This document shows positions 1 through 6,315 of a stretch of 6,315 nucleotides of DNA, piece by piece. Each line of letters starts with the position of its first letter. The first letter of the stretch is position 1. Position numbers and translations under genes: made by a program. Source of the DNA: Gemmatimonadota bacterium (GTDB taxonomy: Bacteria; Gemmatimonadota; Gemmatimonadetes; JACCXV01; JAHWKZ01); contig DAOWHI010000266.1 in the NCBI GenBank assembly GCA_030641505.1, positions 1 through 6,315 on the forward strand, in the 5' to 3' direction. The notes under the pieces are model-generated. The model did no database searches. It was not told where the DNA came from and saw only the letters and a program-made list of their open reading frames with translations.

Positions 1-870
1 CGGTGCCACCGGCAGCGCGGCAGCCGCGACACGGCGCAGCTGCTCACCGCGCGTGGCCAGCCCGAGCGCTGGATCGTTCGCCGCGGCGATCGCTCGCGTC
101 CAATCACCTGCCTTGATCCACGTTTGCACCACGAGCGGCGACAGCAGCCCGGCTGCTCGTGCACCCGCTCCCGCTTTGGCCGCCTCCAGCCTTTCGACAG
201 CGATCTCCGTCGCCAAGCTCGGCGACCACTTCTCGAGCAGCGCCTCAATCGCCGCGATTGCTCCCACGAGGGTCGCGCCACCGTAACTGACCGCGGTCAG
301 ATACGCCGTCAACGCGGCCCCGGGGTCCTGTCGATCTAACTCCAGCTCACCGCGCAACATCGCCACCGCCGCTGGCTCGGCACCCCGATCACGGGCGTGG
401 TCGAGGAGCGCCGCCGCGCCCGCGTGCACGCGCTGCCCGAGCAAGACGCGGAACAACCTCGCCAACGGCCCAAATTCGCTCGGTCGCCGATCGAGGTAGG
501 CATCGAACCGATCGACGACTGTGACCGGCTCGGCGCCGGCTTCGAGCGACAGCGCAGCCCAGTACGAAAGCGCGTTCGGGCCCACGTCTTCTCTGACCGC
601 GAGGCTGTCGAGCACTGCGCGGAAACGGTCGACCTCGTCTAGGTGTGCGGCGGCGCGAGCCATCCCGGCCAGCGCCATCGGGTGATCCTCGAGCGGCTGG
701 TATGCGGCCCTAAAGCGAGCAAATGCCTCTGCATGGTCGCCCCGATTGGCGGCCGCTCGCCCGGCTTCCAGCATCTCGAGAGTCTGAGACGCTCCGGGGG
801 CAACGATCGCAAGTCCGGCCACCACCACAACGGACGCAACGACGCCAATCGACCACCGACGATCGCTCAC
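1..870 (-). CDS. Exported or membrane-anchored TPR-like repeat protein (N-terminal part, runs off window)
   Basis: The frame is open for 290 codons from a GTG at 870-868 to the window edge, with no stop. The GTG overlaps the TGA of the preceding gene as GTGA, the classic coupled arrangement, which is why I chose this start; a G-rich GGGGA lies a few bases upstream. The product begins with a short basic stretch (MSDRRWS), then a hydrophobic segment at about residues 8-26, and APGAS-Q near 25-29 could be a signal peptidase site, so it is either secreted or anchored. The rest is almost entirely alanine-rich helix. Residues about 34-66 fit the TPR pattern well (a GD..EAF..F..A core), and similar helix pairs recur to the end (for example around 176-196 and 250-265). 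TPR proteins are protein-protein scaffolds; the partner is probably encoded in this operon, most simply the large membrane protein just upstream. I do not recognise a specific family, and the C-terminus is missing. Confidence 0.85.
   Translation of the reverse strand, partial: MSDRRWSIGVVASVVVVAGLAIVAPGASQTLEMLEAGRAAANRGDHAEAFARFRAAYQPLEDHPMALAGMARAAAHLDEVDRFRAVLDSLAVREDVGPNALSYWAALSLEAGAEPVTVVDRFDAYLDRRPSEFGPLARLFRVLLGQRVHAGAAALLDHARDRGAEPAAVAMLRGELELDRQDPGAALTAYLTAVSYGGATLVGAIAAIEALLEKWSPSLATEIAVERLEAAKAGAGARAAGLLSPLVVQTWIKAGDWTRAIAAANDPALGLATRGEQLRRVAAAALPVAP
867..870 (-). promoter_or_regulatory. GTGA stop-start overlap (translational coupling)
   Basis: The TGA stop of the 1019-residue membrane protein (869-867) shares bases with the GTG start of the TPR-like gene (870-868). 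Such 4-base overlaps normally mean re-initiation by the same ribosomes, so the two proteins are probably made in linked amounts and may act together. Confidence 0.8.
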
Positions 871-3800
871 TCGGTCCCCGACCCGGACCGCACACCGGCC
901 TCGGCGAGTGATTCGAGGTACGCGCGTACCGAGTCAAGGGCGCTCCTCGGTAACACACCCCGCCACGGCGCGAGGGCCGCTTCGGGATCGAGGCGTGGCG
1001 CGCTCGCGCGGGGCGGCAATGGCGAAGGCGTTTCGGGAACGAACGAACGGGCTGCCTCCGCTCGTCGGCGATCGGTCGTCTCTTGCTCGACCATCCGTCC
1101 GACATCGGCCAGCCGACGCGCTAACGCTCGCAAATTGGTGTCGGCGCGCGCGCCCGGGACACCGCGTTCCAACTGGCGCGCCAGCTCCTCGACTGCAGCC
1201 TCCAGCCTCTGTACCGTGCGTACGTCGATCCCCATCTCGAGCAGCTCCTCCGCGACGTCGTTGAGCTGTCGACCGATCTCACGTTGAGCCACCGCGGCTT
1301 CAGGGTTGCCACCCACCGGCTCATCGCTGCTCCCGAGCGCGTCGGCCAACGAACGCTCGGCTTGCGCCATCGACTCCAGCTGCCGCGCGACCTGTCCCGA
1401 GCTGCCAGCTGCGCCTTCCGCACCCCCGGTCGCTCCCTCGCTGTCCGGCAGCAGAAACGCGCGCGCCAGCAACATCAGCGCCGTCGCCGCGTCCTCGGCT
1501 GCAGACTGCACCTGAGAGTTTCCGAGACCTTGGCCTGGCGGGGTCGCTACGGCTTCCCCCGCATATCGAACGCTGAACACCGCTTGCGCCAAGCGCGTGG
1601 CCAACCCCACACCGGCCGGGCGACCGCCGATCGCTTCAACCAACTCGCCCAGTGCGGCTTCCAACCCCCGTCCAACCACCGCCTGCCGGGAGACTCTGTC
1701 GGCGTGCTGACTGGCTCCAGTAGGCGGACCACCCATCGCTTCGGCCAGCTCCCGCTGTCGTTGGGCCAGAAACAAGACCTCGGCGCCGGCGCGATCGATC
1801 GCGATTCGCCGCGCCGCGGCGGCACCGGCCGCGCGATCGACCTCCGCCCGGGCCTGACCGGCGGCCCATTCGAGCGCTTCCGCCGCTTGTTGTTGTGCCG
1901 TCGCCAACGCCGCCGGGTCTCGATCCGCGATCTGCTCGCCAACGTTCTCGAGCGCGGCCTCGACCGCTGTCCGGAGTGAGTCGGGCAGTTGCTCGGACGC
2001 CGCCGATGCAGCGACGTCGATCTCCGACTGTCGGGGTTCGATCTCGGCACCCAGCCGATCCGGGTCCGTCTGACGGGTGTCGCTCGCCAGCTCGTCCTCA
2101 GAGCGAGCCAGGCCAGTTAGCGTGTCAGCGGTCATCGATAGCTGGATCAGCGCCTCGGTCTCAGCCAGTTCCTCACGGATCGCCTCCAGCATCGACGCCC
2201 GAGCGGACAACTCGGCGTCGGGTTCGTTGCGCAAACCGGGCTGGGGTGTCAAATCGGCCTGCGACGTTCCCTCGAGCAATCGCCGATACGCCGCCAGGCG
2301 TTCGGCGAGGCCGGGGTGCAGGTCCGGATCCGCCAGCGTCCGATCGAGCGTCTGAGCCAGGCTATCGGCAGCGGCCCGCAGCTGCGCGTCGAGCTCCCGT
2401 TGATCGCCGGTCGAGCCCTCACCACGCACCTCACGCCGGACCGCTTGCAGCACGCGATCGATCTCACGACCGGCGGCGGCCCGATCGGCGGCGACGTCTG
2501 TACTGAGCGCCGCCCGACTCGCGATCACCGCGGTTCGCCACTTGGTCGCCGCAGGCCCGCCGTGGAGTGGTCGCGCCACGACTCGGAATCGAAAGCTGTC
2601 GCCTGGGGAACGCTGCGCGCCGAGCCGCGCGATCGCCACCACGGTCGTATCACGCGTCCCACCGACATCGCCGATGAGACCGCTTCGTCCGTCGTCGGTC
2701 TCCCATCGTAGCCCCTGAAGCCCGGTCGCGGCGCCTGCTCTGACTTCCAACCACACACCAGCGCTACCGAGAACGGTCGGGTCGTCTTCCGGCCGAAGGA
2801 GCTCAACGAACGCAGGCCCGGCCCCGATCACGGTAAACGACGTCGGCGAACTTTCAACACCGCTCCGAGTCCGAGCTAGAACTCGGGCTTCCCCGACCGC
2901 GAGTTGGACCGGACCCGCAAACGTGACACCCTCGATCTCGAGCGAAGTTTTGTGACCGTCGGCCCACCGCACCCAAGCAGCATCGATCCTCTGACTTGCC
3001 GCGCCGCGAATCTCAAGCGTCTCGCCGGTCGGCACCGCTCGACCGACTAGCGGCACCCAGGCTTCGCCCTCAAGCCGAGCCTCGACCCGCACTATGGCCA
3101 CTGGTACGCGAACCGTCACCTGGTAGACGGGACTGGTGAACGGCCCGAACCTGAGTCGGTACTCGAATGGGCCGGTTATCTCGGACCAACGCCAGGAACC
3201 GGTCGGTCCCGCGGCCAACGTTTCGGCGCGCCAGGCAGAAGCCGGCGGGTGCGACTCGAGCAACAGCGGACCCCTCGATGGCGGGCCCAGGATCGTCGCC
3301 TGGCCCACCAACTCCTCGCCATATGCGACGTCGATGTCACCCGGTGCAATCGTCCATTCGACAGTCGGGGATCGCCACGCTTGTTGTGGTCGCCGCAAAA
3401 CCCCGGCGACCCTACTCGCAGCAGTCGGTTGACTGACCGCGGTTAACGTTGCTACCGCTCCCATCGCAAGCGCCAGCCATCGCCGTCGCGCGATCCCCGA
3501 GCGGTCATGGTCTGCCAACGCGCTGTCGAGCCTGGCGCTGCCACGACGCCCGAGCCACGATGCCGCAGATCGCTGCCGCGCGGCCGCCAGACCGGCTCGA
3601 GGATCCTCAAGCAGAGCTTCGAGCGTGCCTCTCGTCTGCGGAAACAATCGCCCTAGCTCAGCCGCCACGTCAGCGGATTCGATGACCGACCGGCGCCAGT
3701 CGTGAACTAGACGCCATCCTGAAACGAGCGCGGCGATCGTCACCGCTAGGTATCCGAACCCACGCAGAACGCCCGCCGGCCCAATCACGATCTCCCAAGC

Positions 3801-3926
3801 GAGCAATGCAAAAACGAACGCCGCGGCGACAACCGCCGATGTCCAACCCAATCGTTGATGGCGGCGGCCACGCGCGGCGGCGCAGAGCTCCCGGAAGACG
3901 ACCTCCGGATCGCGGGGGGTGCTCAT
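867..3926 (-). CDS. Large inner-membrane protein with long helical periplasmic domain, DUF4175-like
   Basis: This 1019-residue protein has an ordered architecture. Basic N-terminus (RGRRHQR at 19-25), membrane segments at about 28-49 and 56-74, a roughly 75-residue loop, an RRR cluster (147-149) and a third membrane segment at about 150-168. By the positive-inside rule the N-terminus and loop are cytoplasmic and everything after residue 170 is periplasmic. Residues about 185-465 are beta-rich, like tandem Ig-type sandwiches. Residues about 470-960 are mostly charged, alanine-rich helix, probably coiled coil, with a Gly/Ser-rich break near 829-845. A proline-rich stretch (968-977) precedes a final helical segment (VRAYLESLAEAGV). 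This layout, with paired membrane segments, a third one, beta domains, long helices and a Y(L/F)..LAE-like tail, matches my memory of DUF4175 proteins, which have no known biochemical activity and often sit near MoxR/DUF58/Bat genes. The family call is moderate; the gene and topology are solid. The ATG at 3926 has only a weak ribosome binding site. The gene lies 32 nt after the barrel gene and overlaps the TPR-like gene. Confidence 0.85.
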   Translation of the reverse strand: MSTPRDPEVVFRELCAAARGRRHQRLGWTSAVVAAAFVFALLAWEIVIGPAGVLRGFGYLAVTIAALVSGWRLVHDWRRSVIESADVAAELGRLFPQTRGTLEALLEDPRAGLAAARQRSAASWLGRRGSARLDSALADHDRSGIARRRWLALAMGAVATLTAVSQPTAASRVAGVLRRPQQAWRSPTVEWTIAPGDIDVAYGEELVGQATILGPPSRGPLLLESHPPASAWRAETLAAGPTGSWRWSEITGPFEYRLRFGPFTSPVYQVTVRVPVAIVRVEARLEGEAWVPLVGRAVPTGETLEIRGAASQRIDAAWVRWADGHKTSLEIEGVTFAGPVQLAVGEARVLARTRSGVESSPTSFTVIGAGPAFVELLRPEDDPTVLGSAGVWLEVRAGAATGLQGLRWETDDGRSGLIGDVGGTRDTTVVAIARLGAQRSPGDSFRFRVVARPLHGGPAATKWRTAVIASRAALSTDVAADRAAAGREIDRVLQAVRREVRGEGSTGDQRELDAQLRAAADSLAQTLDRTLADPDLHPGLAERLAAYRRLLEGTSQADLTPQPGLRNEPDAELSARASMLEAIREELAETEALIQLSMTADTLTGLARSEDELASDTRQTDPDRLGAEIEPRQSEIDVAASAASEQLPDSLRTAVEAALENVGEQIADRDPAALATAQQQAAEALEWAAGQARAEVDRAAGAAAARRIAIDRAGAEVLFLAQRQRELAEAMGGPPTGASQHADRVSRQAVVGRGLEAALGELVEAIGGRPAGVGLATRLAQAVFSVRYAGEAVATPPGQGLGNSQVQSAAEDAATALMLLARAFLLPDSEGATGGAEGAAGSSGQVARQLESMAQAERSLADALGSSDEPVGGNPEAAVAQREIGRQLNDVAEELLEMGIDVRTVQRLEAAVEELARQLERGVPGARADTNLRALARRLADVGRMVEQETTDRRRAEAARSFVPETPSPLPPRASAPRLDPEAALAPWRGVLPRSALDSVRAYLESLAEAGVRSGSGTE

Positions 3927-3935
3927 CTCATCTCA
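3921..3935 (-). promoter_or_regulatory. Tandem ATGAG at the start of the large membrane protein gene, with a 2-codon mini-ORF
   Basis: Read on the minus strand, the start region is TGAGATGAGATGAGC. An ATG at 3931-3929 opens ATG AGA TGA, a two-codon ORF whose stop overlaps the true ATG at 3926-3924. No good Shine-Dalgarno core lies at normal spacing; the nearest purine run, AAGGG, is about 16 nt upstream. Initiation may depend on ribosomes ending at the barrel gene's stop 32 nt upstream, or the short repeat may be chance. Confidence 0.35.
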
Positions 3936-3958
3936 GGACTGCCCTTACGAGTGCGAGT

Positions 3959-5119
3959 TCATGGCCGGAAGTTCATGCCTACGGAGTAGACATTCTTAGT
4001 ATAGAAATCATTCAACGTGATCGACTCGTTCCGATACCGTCCGTAACGAGCCTCGACCGAGTACTGCGCATTGACATCCTTGACCAACCGAAGCAGCAAC
4101 ACGTTATTGGAGGCGCCGCTGGTGTCGAGCGTGCCGGCGCCACTCAAGTTCGGGGCCGGTTCCGAGAACGATCTCAACTCGATGAGCCCATAGAACTGCG
4201 CCAGCATGTCCCACGGCAACCGTCGGATCACCTGCAAACCGATATTGTGGCTCAAGTAGGAAAGCCCAAAAGAGTTCGAGTCGTTGTAGCGGAAGTGATA
4301 CTCGGCCTCCACCGACACCGGTCCCAGCCACACCAGCTGGCCTCCCAATTCGTGCAGATAGTCGATCTGCCGGGGTCGAGTCAAGCCGCGGAACGCATTC
4401 GCGGGATCGTCGTCATCACGCCTCACGACGCCGCGGCCGGGGTAGCGAATACGATCCACCGAGTATTGCCAGGTGACCGAAACGTCTTGACCAAAGTCCT
4501 TGGTGAGCGAACCAAACCCGCCGACCGATCGCTCATCGAACGGTTGATCCAGATTTTCGAAGTCAACTCGAGCGAACCGTGTTCCCACCTCCAGTCGGGC
4601 CGGCCGATCCGGCGCCAAGGGTCGTAGGTTCCACGTAGCGTTGGCCTCCCCACCTACGCTCGTGAATCCATCCTCGTTGATAAAGAAGAAGTCGTCGGTC
4701 CACTTTCGATTCTTGATCGCGAAGGCTCCGCCCAACGCCAGATTTGTGCTGACTCGACGCACATACCCGACGCCGCCCTCATTGACGAACTGATTGGCCA
4801 GATCGAAGTCGTTGCCGACCAAGCCGAAGTGGCGCTTGAAGCCACCCTGGTAGGACAGCGACAGACGCTGCGCGCCGGCCTCTCCCCATTCCAAGTCTCC
4901 GCTGTACGCGAGGCGAGCGATCTGTGCACGCACGGGATCTCTGAGCGCCTCATCGACGTTGTCGTCGAATTCGTACGTTACGTGAACGTCTTGGTCGTAG
5001 TCCCACGCTGCCTGAGCGTGGAGTGCAGTCGGCAACAACGTCAACAGCCACGCAATCGCGAGCGCCGACGTACTCGACCGCGGCGGGCGGCCCCGCGGTT
5101 TCCTACGATGGCACGTCAT
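3959..5119 (-). CDS. Outer-membrane beta-barrel protein
   Basis: This encodes 386 residues from the ATG at 5119, chosen because a perfect AGGAGG lies 8 nt upstream and because a Sec signal peptide begins there: a long basic n-region (residues 2-14), a hydrophobic core at about 19-33, and cleavage near ALHA-Q (35/36) or two residues later. An upstream in-frame ATG at 5200 would bury the signal and lacks a ribosome binding site. The mature part consists of alternating polar and hydrophobic short strands with aromatic girdle residues (for example VHVTYEF, RLSLSYQGGF, LEVGTRFARVDF, VSVTWQYSV, VEAEYHFRYN, YSVEARYGRY) and ends in NVYSVGMNFRP, typical of a closing strand. The opening YEFDDNV resembles the D-N-V motif seen at the start of putative porin families such as BBP2, but I cannot fix the family. 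Acidic loops are prominent (RRDDDDPAN at 233-241). The likely role is an outer-membrane channel or anchor for the complex suggested by its neighbours; substrate unknown. The strong site suggests high expression. Confidence 0.88.
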   Translation of the reverse strand: MTCHRRKPRGRPPRSSTSALAIAWLLTLLPTALHAQAAWDYDQDVHVTYEFDDNVDEALRDPVRAQIARLAYSGDLEWGEAGAQRLSLSYQGGFKRHFGLVGNDFDLANQFVNEGGVGYVRRVSTNLALGGAFAIKNRKWTDDFFFINEDGFTSVGGEANATWNLRPLAPDRPARLEVGTRFARVDFENLDQPFDERSVGGFGSLTKDFGQDVSVTWQYSVDRIRYPGRGVVRRDDDDPANAFRGLTRPRQIDYLHELGGQLVWLGPVSVEAEYHFRYNDSNSFGLSYLSHNIGLQVIRRLPWDMLAQFYGLIELRSFSEPAPNLSGAGTLDTSGASNNVLLLRLVKDVNAQYSVEARYGRYRNESITLNDFYTKNVYSVGMNFRP

Positions 5120-5127
5120 AGATGACT

Positions 5128-5133
5128 CCTCCT
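5128..5133 (-). promoter_or_regulatory. Strong Shine-Dalgarno site for the beta-barrel gene
   Basis: AGGAGG on the minus strand, 8 nt from the ATG at 5119. It is the only consensus ribosome binding site in the window and decides the start of the barrel gene over the in-frame ATG at 5200. It lies in the 22-nt gap after the coiled-coil gene, so no separate promoter is needed. Confidence 0.9.
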
Positions 5134-5141
5134 GACACAGG

Positions 5142-6062
5142 TTAACGATAAAATGCTGCTCGTCTTTCAGCGAATTGCTCTGCCTTGTTTGCATAGTCAT
5201 CGCGCCGCTGAAGCAGGTCGAATCTGCGCCGCTGCAGAGCGCTCAACCGGGCATCCGGGTCCTCGAACACGTCGCCGGGGCCGGTGCGACCTCCGACGCC
5301 TCTGTCGCTCAGGATCGCCTCGATCACACTGCCACCAAGCGCCGCCTGTCCGTCGCGCTCGATGTCGTCCTTTATGCGTTGAAACTCTTCGAGATCACGT
5401 TGCTTCTGGAGCGTCTTGTTTATCTGATCCTCGATGGCGGCGATCCGCTCATCGATCTTGTCGACGGCATCACGCGCGATCGCCTCCTTGACACGGAGCT
5501 GCGCCGGACCATCTCTCGGGTCAAGCGCGAGTCGTGGCAAGAAGAGGTCTTCTTCCACCTCTTCGATTTCGGTCGTCAGCGTCTCTCGAGCGCGTACGTA
5601 ATTCTCGAGCAATGCCACCAACCGGCGCAGCTCCCCATCGTTCTCGGCCGCGGGCTCCCGACTCGTGACAGCGTCGATTTCCTGCTGAACAATTGGTATC
5701 TGCTCGTTATAGGCGAGGAACAGCTGGGTCTTGAGATCGCGTACCTGCTCGTAGAGCACCCGGAGCTGACGCGTGACGTTTGTAATCTGTTCCGACGATT
5801 CGAGGATCTGATTGGAGATCGACACGAACCGGGCGCTGCCCGGCTCAGCCGCTCGCTTGGCAGCGCTCAGTGAGTCACCACGCTGCTCGAGGGATCGGAG
5901 CCTCACGTCGAGTCGCGCGATCTCCGTCTCTCGCCCGTCGATCAGCCGCCTCAGCTCGACGATGCCGGGTCCTTGCGCACTCAAACTCGTCGAACTCAGC
6001 GCGATCGCGCTGAACCATACAAAGAGCACTAGCGCGAGCCTAGTCGTCGCGCGCGAGACCAT
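5142..6062 (-). CDS. Secreted periplasmic coiled-coil protein
   Basis: This encodes 306 residues from the ATG at 6062, which is preceded by a weak GGAA. It opens with a clear Sec signal peptide: basic n-region (MVSRATTR), hydrophobic core at about 9-26 and likely cleavage at SLSA-Q (29/30). A TTG at 6104 would add 14 residues encoded inside the regulator's DNA-binding helices and spoil the signal, so I reject it. The mature protein is charged, nearly all-helical and heptad-like, with coiled-coil stretches at about 34-70, 88-131, 144-171, 190-235 and 270-304. They are separated by short breaks, including a Gly/Pro-rich hinge at about 253-265. I see no enzyme motif, no second membrane segment and no lipobox. 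It is probably a structural or adaptor protein of the periplasm. The gene starts 23 nt inside the regulator gene and ends 22 nt before the barrel gene, so all three are probably co-transcribed. No family recognised. Confidence 0.88.
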   Translation of the reverse strand: MVSRATTRLALVLFVWFSAIALSSTSLSAQGPGIVELRRLIDGRETEIARLDVRLRSLEQRGDSLSAAKRAAEPGSARFVSISNQILESSEQITNVTRQLRVLYEQVRDLKTQLFLAYNEQIPIVQQEIDAVTSREPAAENDGELRRLVALLENYVRARETLTTEIEEVEEDLFLPRLALDPRDGPAQLRVKEAIARDAVDKIDERIAAIEDQINKTLQKQRDLEEFQRIKDDIERDGQAALGGSVIEAILSDRGVGGRTGPGDVFEDPDARLSALQRRRFDLLQRRDDYANKAEQFAERRAAFYR

Positions 6063-6315
6063 ATTTTTCCAGCTTGTAATAAAGCGCGCTCGTCTTGATC
6101 CCAAGCAAATCGGCGGTCTTCGTCTTCACGCCGTTTGCCTGCTCGAGCGCGCGAATGATCATCGATCGCTCGAGTTCCTCGAGCGCGTGGTCGAGCTCGA
6201 CACTGCCCACCGGGGGCGCGCTGATCGTCGGGCCCACCCGAGGAGCCACTCGTTCATCGAGTGGGAATGCTTCTGGCTCCAGGATCTTCCCGTCGCACAA
6301 CACGATCGCGCGCTC
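6040..6315 (-). CDS. NtrC-family sigma-54-dependent transcriptional regulator, C-terminal fragment
   Basis: These are the last 91 residues of a gene cut by the window edge, ending at TAG 6042-6040. The first residues (ERAIVLCDGKILEPEAFP) match the end of the sigma-54 AAA+ activator domain, where family members read IERAvvl..g..i....lp. A proline-rich linker (about 21-38) leads to a Fis-type DNA-binding domain: a first helix ending LERSMIIRALEQANG (48-62), the turn KTKTADLLGI (64-73) and the recognition helix SALYYKLEKYGL (76-87), the normal K(L/M)xKYG-type ending of this family. Such proteins bind upstream enhancer sites, hydrolyse ATP and open promoters held by sigma-54 RNA polymerase. The receiver or sensor domain and the catalytic GAFTGA loop lie outside the window, so the input signal cannot be read. 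The last codons overlap the start of the coiled-coil gene, which suggests that the regulator belongs to the operon. Confidence 0.93.
   Translation of the reverse strand, partial: ERAIVLCDGKILEPEAFPLDERVAPRVGPTISAPPVGSVELDHALEELERSMIIRALEQANGVKTKTADLLGIKTSALYYKLEKYGLARDD

Noticed and set aside
86..93. HIP1 octamer GCGATCGC as evidence for a cyanobacterium
   Set aside because: The octamer is also found in other lineages, and an NtrC-type sigma-54 activator argues against cyanobacteria, which generally lack sigma-54.
643..1979. Plus-strand open frames of 214 and 231 codons opposite the large membrane protein gene
   Set aside because: The products are low-complexity Arg/Ser/Pro strings with no start signal, lying antisense to a coherent 1019-residue protein; composition shadows.
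3927..3958. Terminator or separate promoter between the barrel and large membrane protein genes
   Set aside because: The 32-nt gap shows no G+C-rich hairpin with a T run and is too short for a convincing promoter; simple operon read-through fits better.
3806..4627. Long plus-strand open frame of 273 codons opposite the barrel gene and the start of the large membrane protein gene
   Set aside because: It is antisense to two genes with good signal or membrane segments and straddles their junction. Its translation is Arg/Gln/His-rich with no domain pattern; such frames are common in high-G+C DNA.
5079..5119. Twin-arginine export signal in the barrel protein (RR at residues 5-6)
   Set aside because: The surrounding residues (HRRKPRGR) do not fit S-R-R-x-F-L-K, and outer-membrane barrels use the Sec route.
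5117..5200. Longer version of the barrel protein from ATG at 5200
   Set aside because: It adds 27 polar residues before the signal peptide, overlaps the upstream gene by 59 nt and has no ribosome site, while the ATG at 5119 follows a perfect AGGAGG.
6040..6104. Longer version of the coiled-coil protein from TTG at 6104
   Set aside because: It would use a rare start, put 14 extra residues before a normal signal peptide and lie in the regulator's helix-turn-helix coding region. The ATG at 6062 gives a standard signal peptide.

Overview
The window is a fully coding, single-strand block: five genes, all read leftward (minus strand). Gaps between them are 32 nt or less, or the genes overlap, so it looks like one operon. 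It is clearly high in G+C (low 60s % by eye). A sigma-54-type activator, Sec signal peptides and an outer-membrane beta-barrel point to a Gram-negative, diderm bacterium. I suspect a Gemmatimonadota-like or similar environmental lineage, but that is a weak guess: no rRNA or marker gene is present.

In transcription order (right to left): (1) 6315-6040, the last 91 residues of an NtrC-type sigma-54 enhancer-binding regulator, including its Fis-type helix-turn-helix; (2) 6062-5142, a secreted coiled-coil protein of 306 residues whose start lies inside the regulator gene; (3) 5119-3959, a 386-residue outer-membrane beta-barrel protein behind a perfect AGGAGG ribosome binding site; (4) 3926-867, a 1019-residue inner-membrane protein with three N-terminal membrane segments, beta-sandwich-like domains and a very long helical C-terminal half, resembling the DUF4175 group; (5) 870-1, the N-terminal 290 residues of an exported or membrane-anchored TPR-like protein, whose GTG start overlaps the preceding stop codon. 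Genes 1 and 5 run off the window edges.

The layout suggests a co-expressed cell-envelope module: an inner-membrane protein with a large predicted periplasmic part, a periplasmic coiled-coil protein, an outer-membrane barrel and a TPR scaffold, possibly under the sigma-54 activator at its head. No member is recognisable as a characterised system, and the joint function is inference from order and topology. I saw no RNA gene, insertion sequence, CRISPR array, clear promoter or hairpin terminator. A striking compositional feature is the excess of the palindrome CGATCG.
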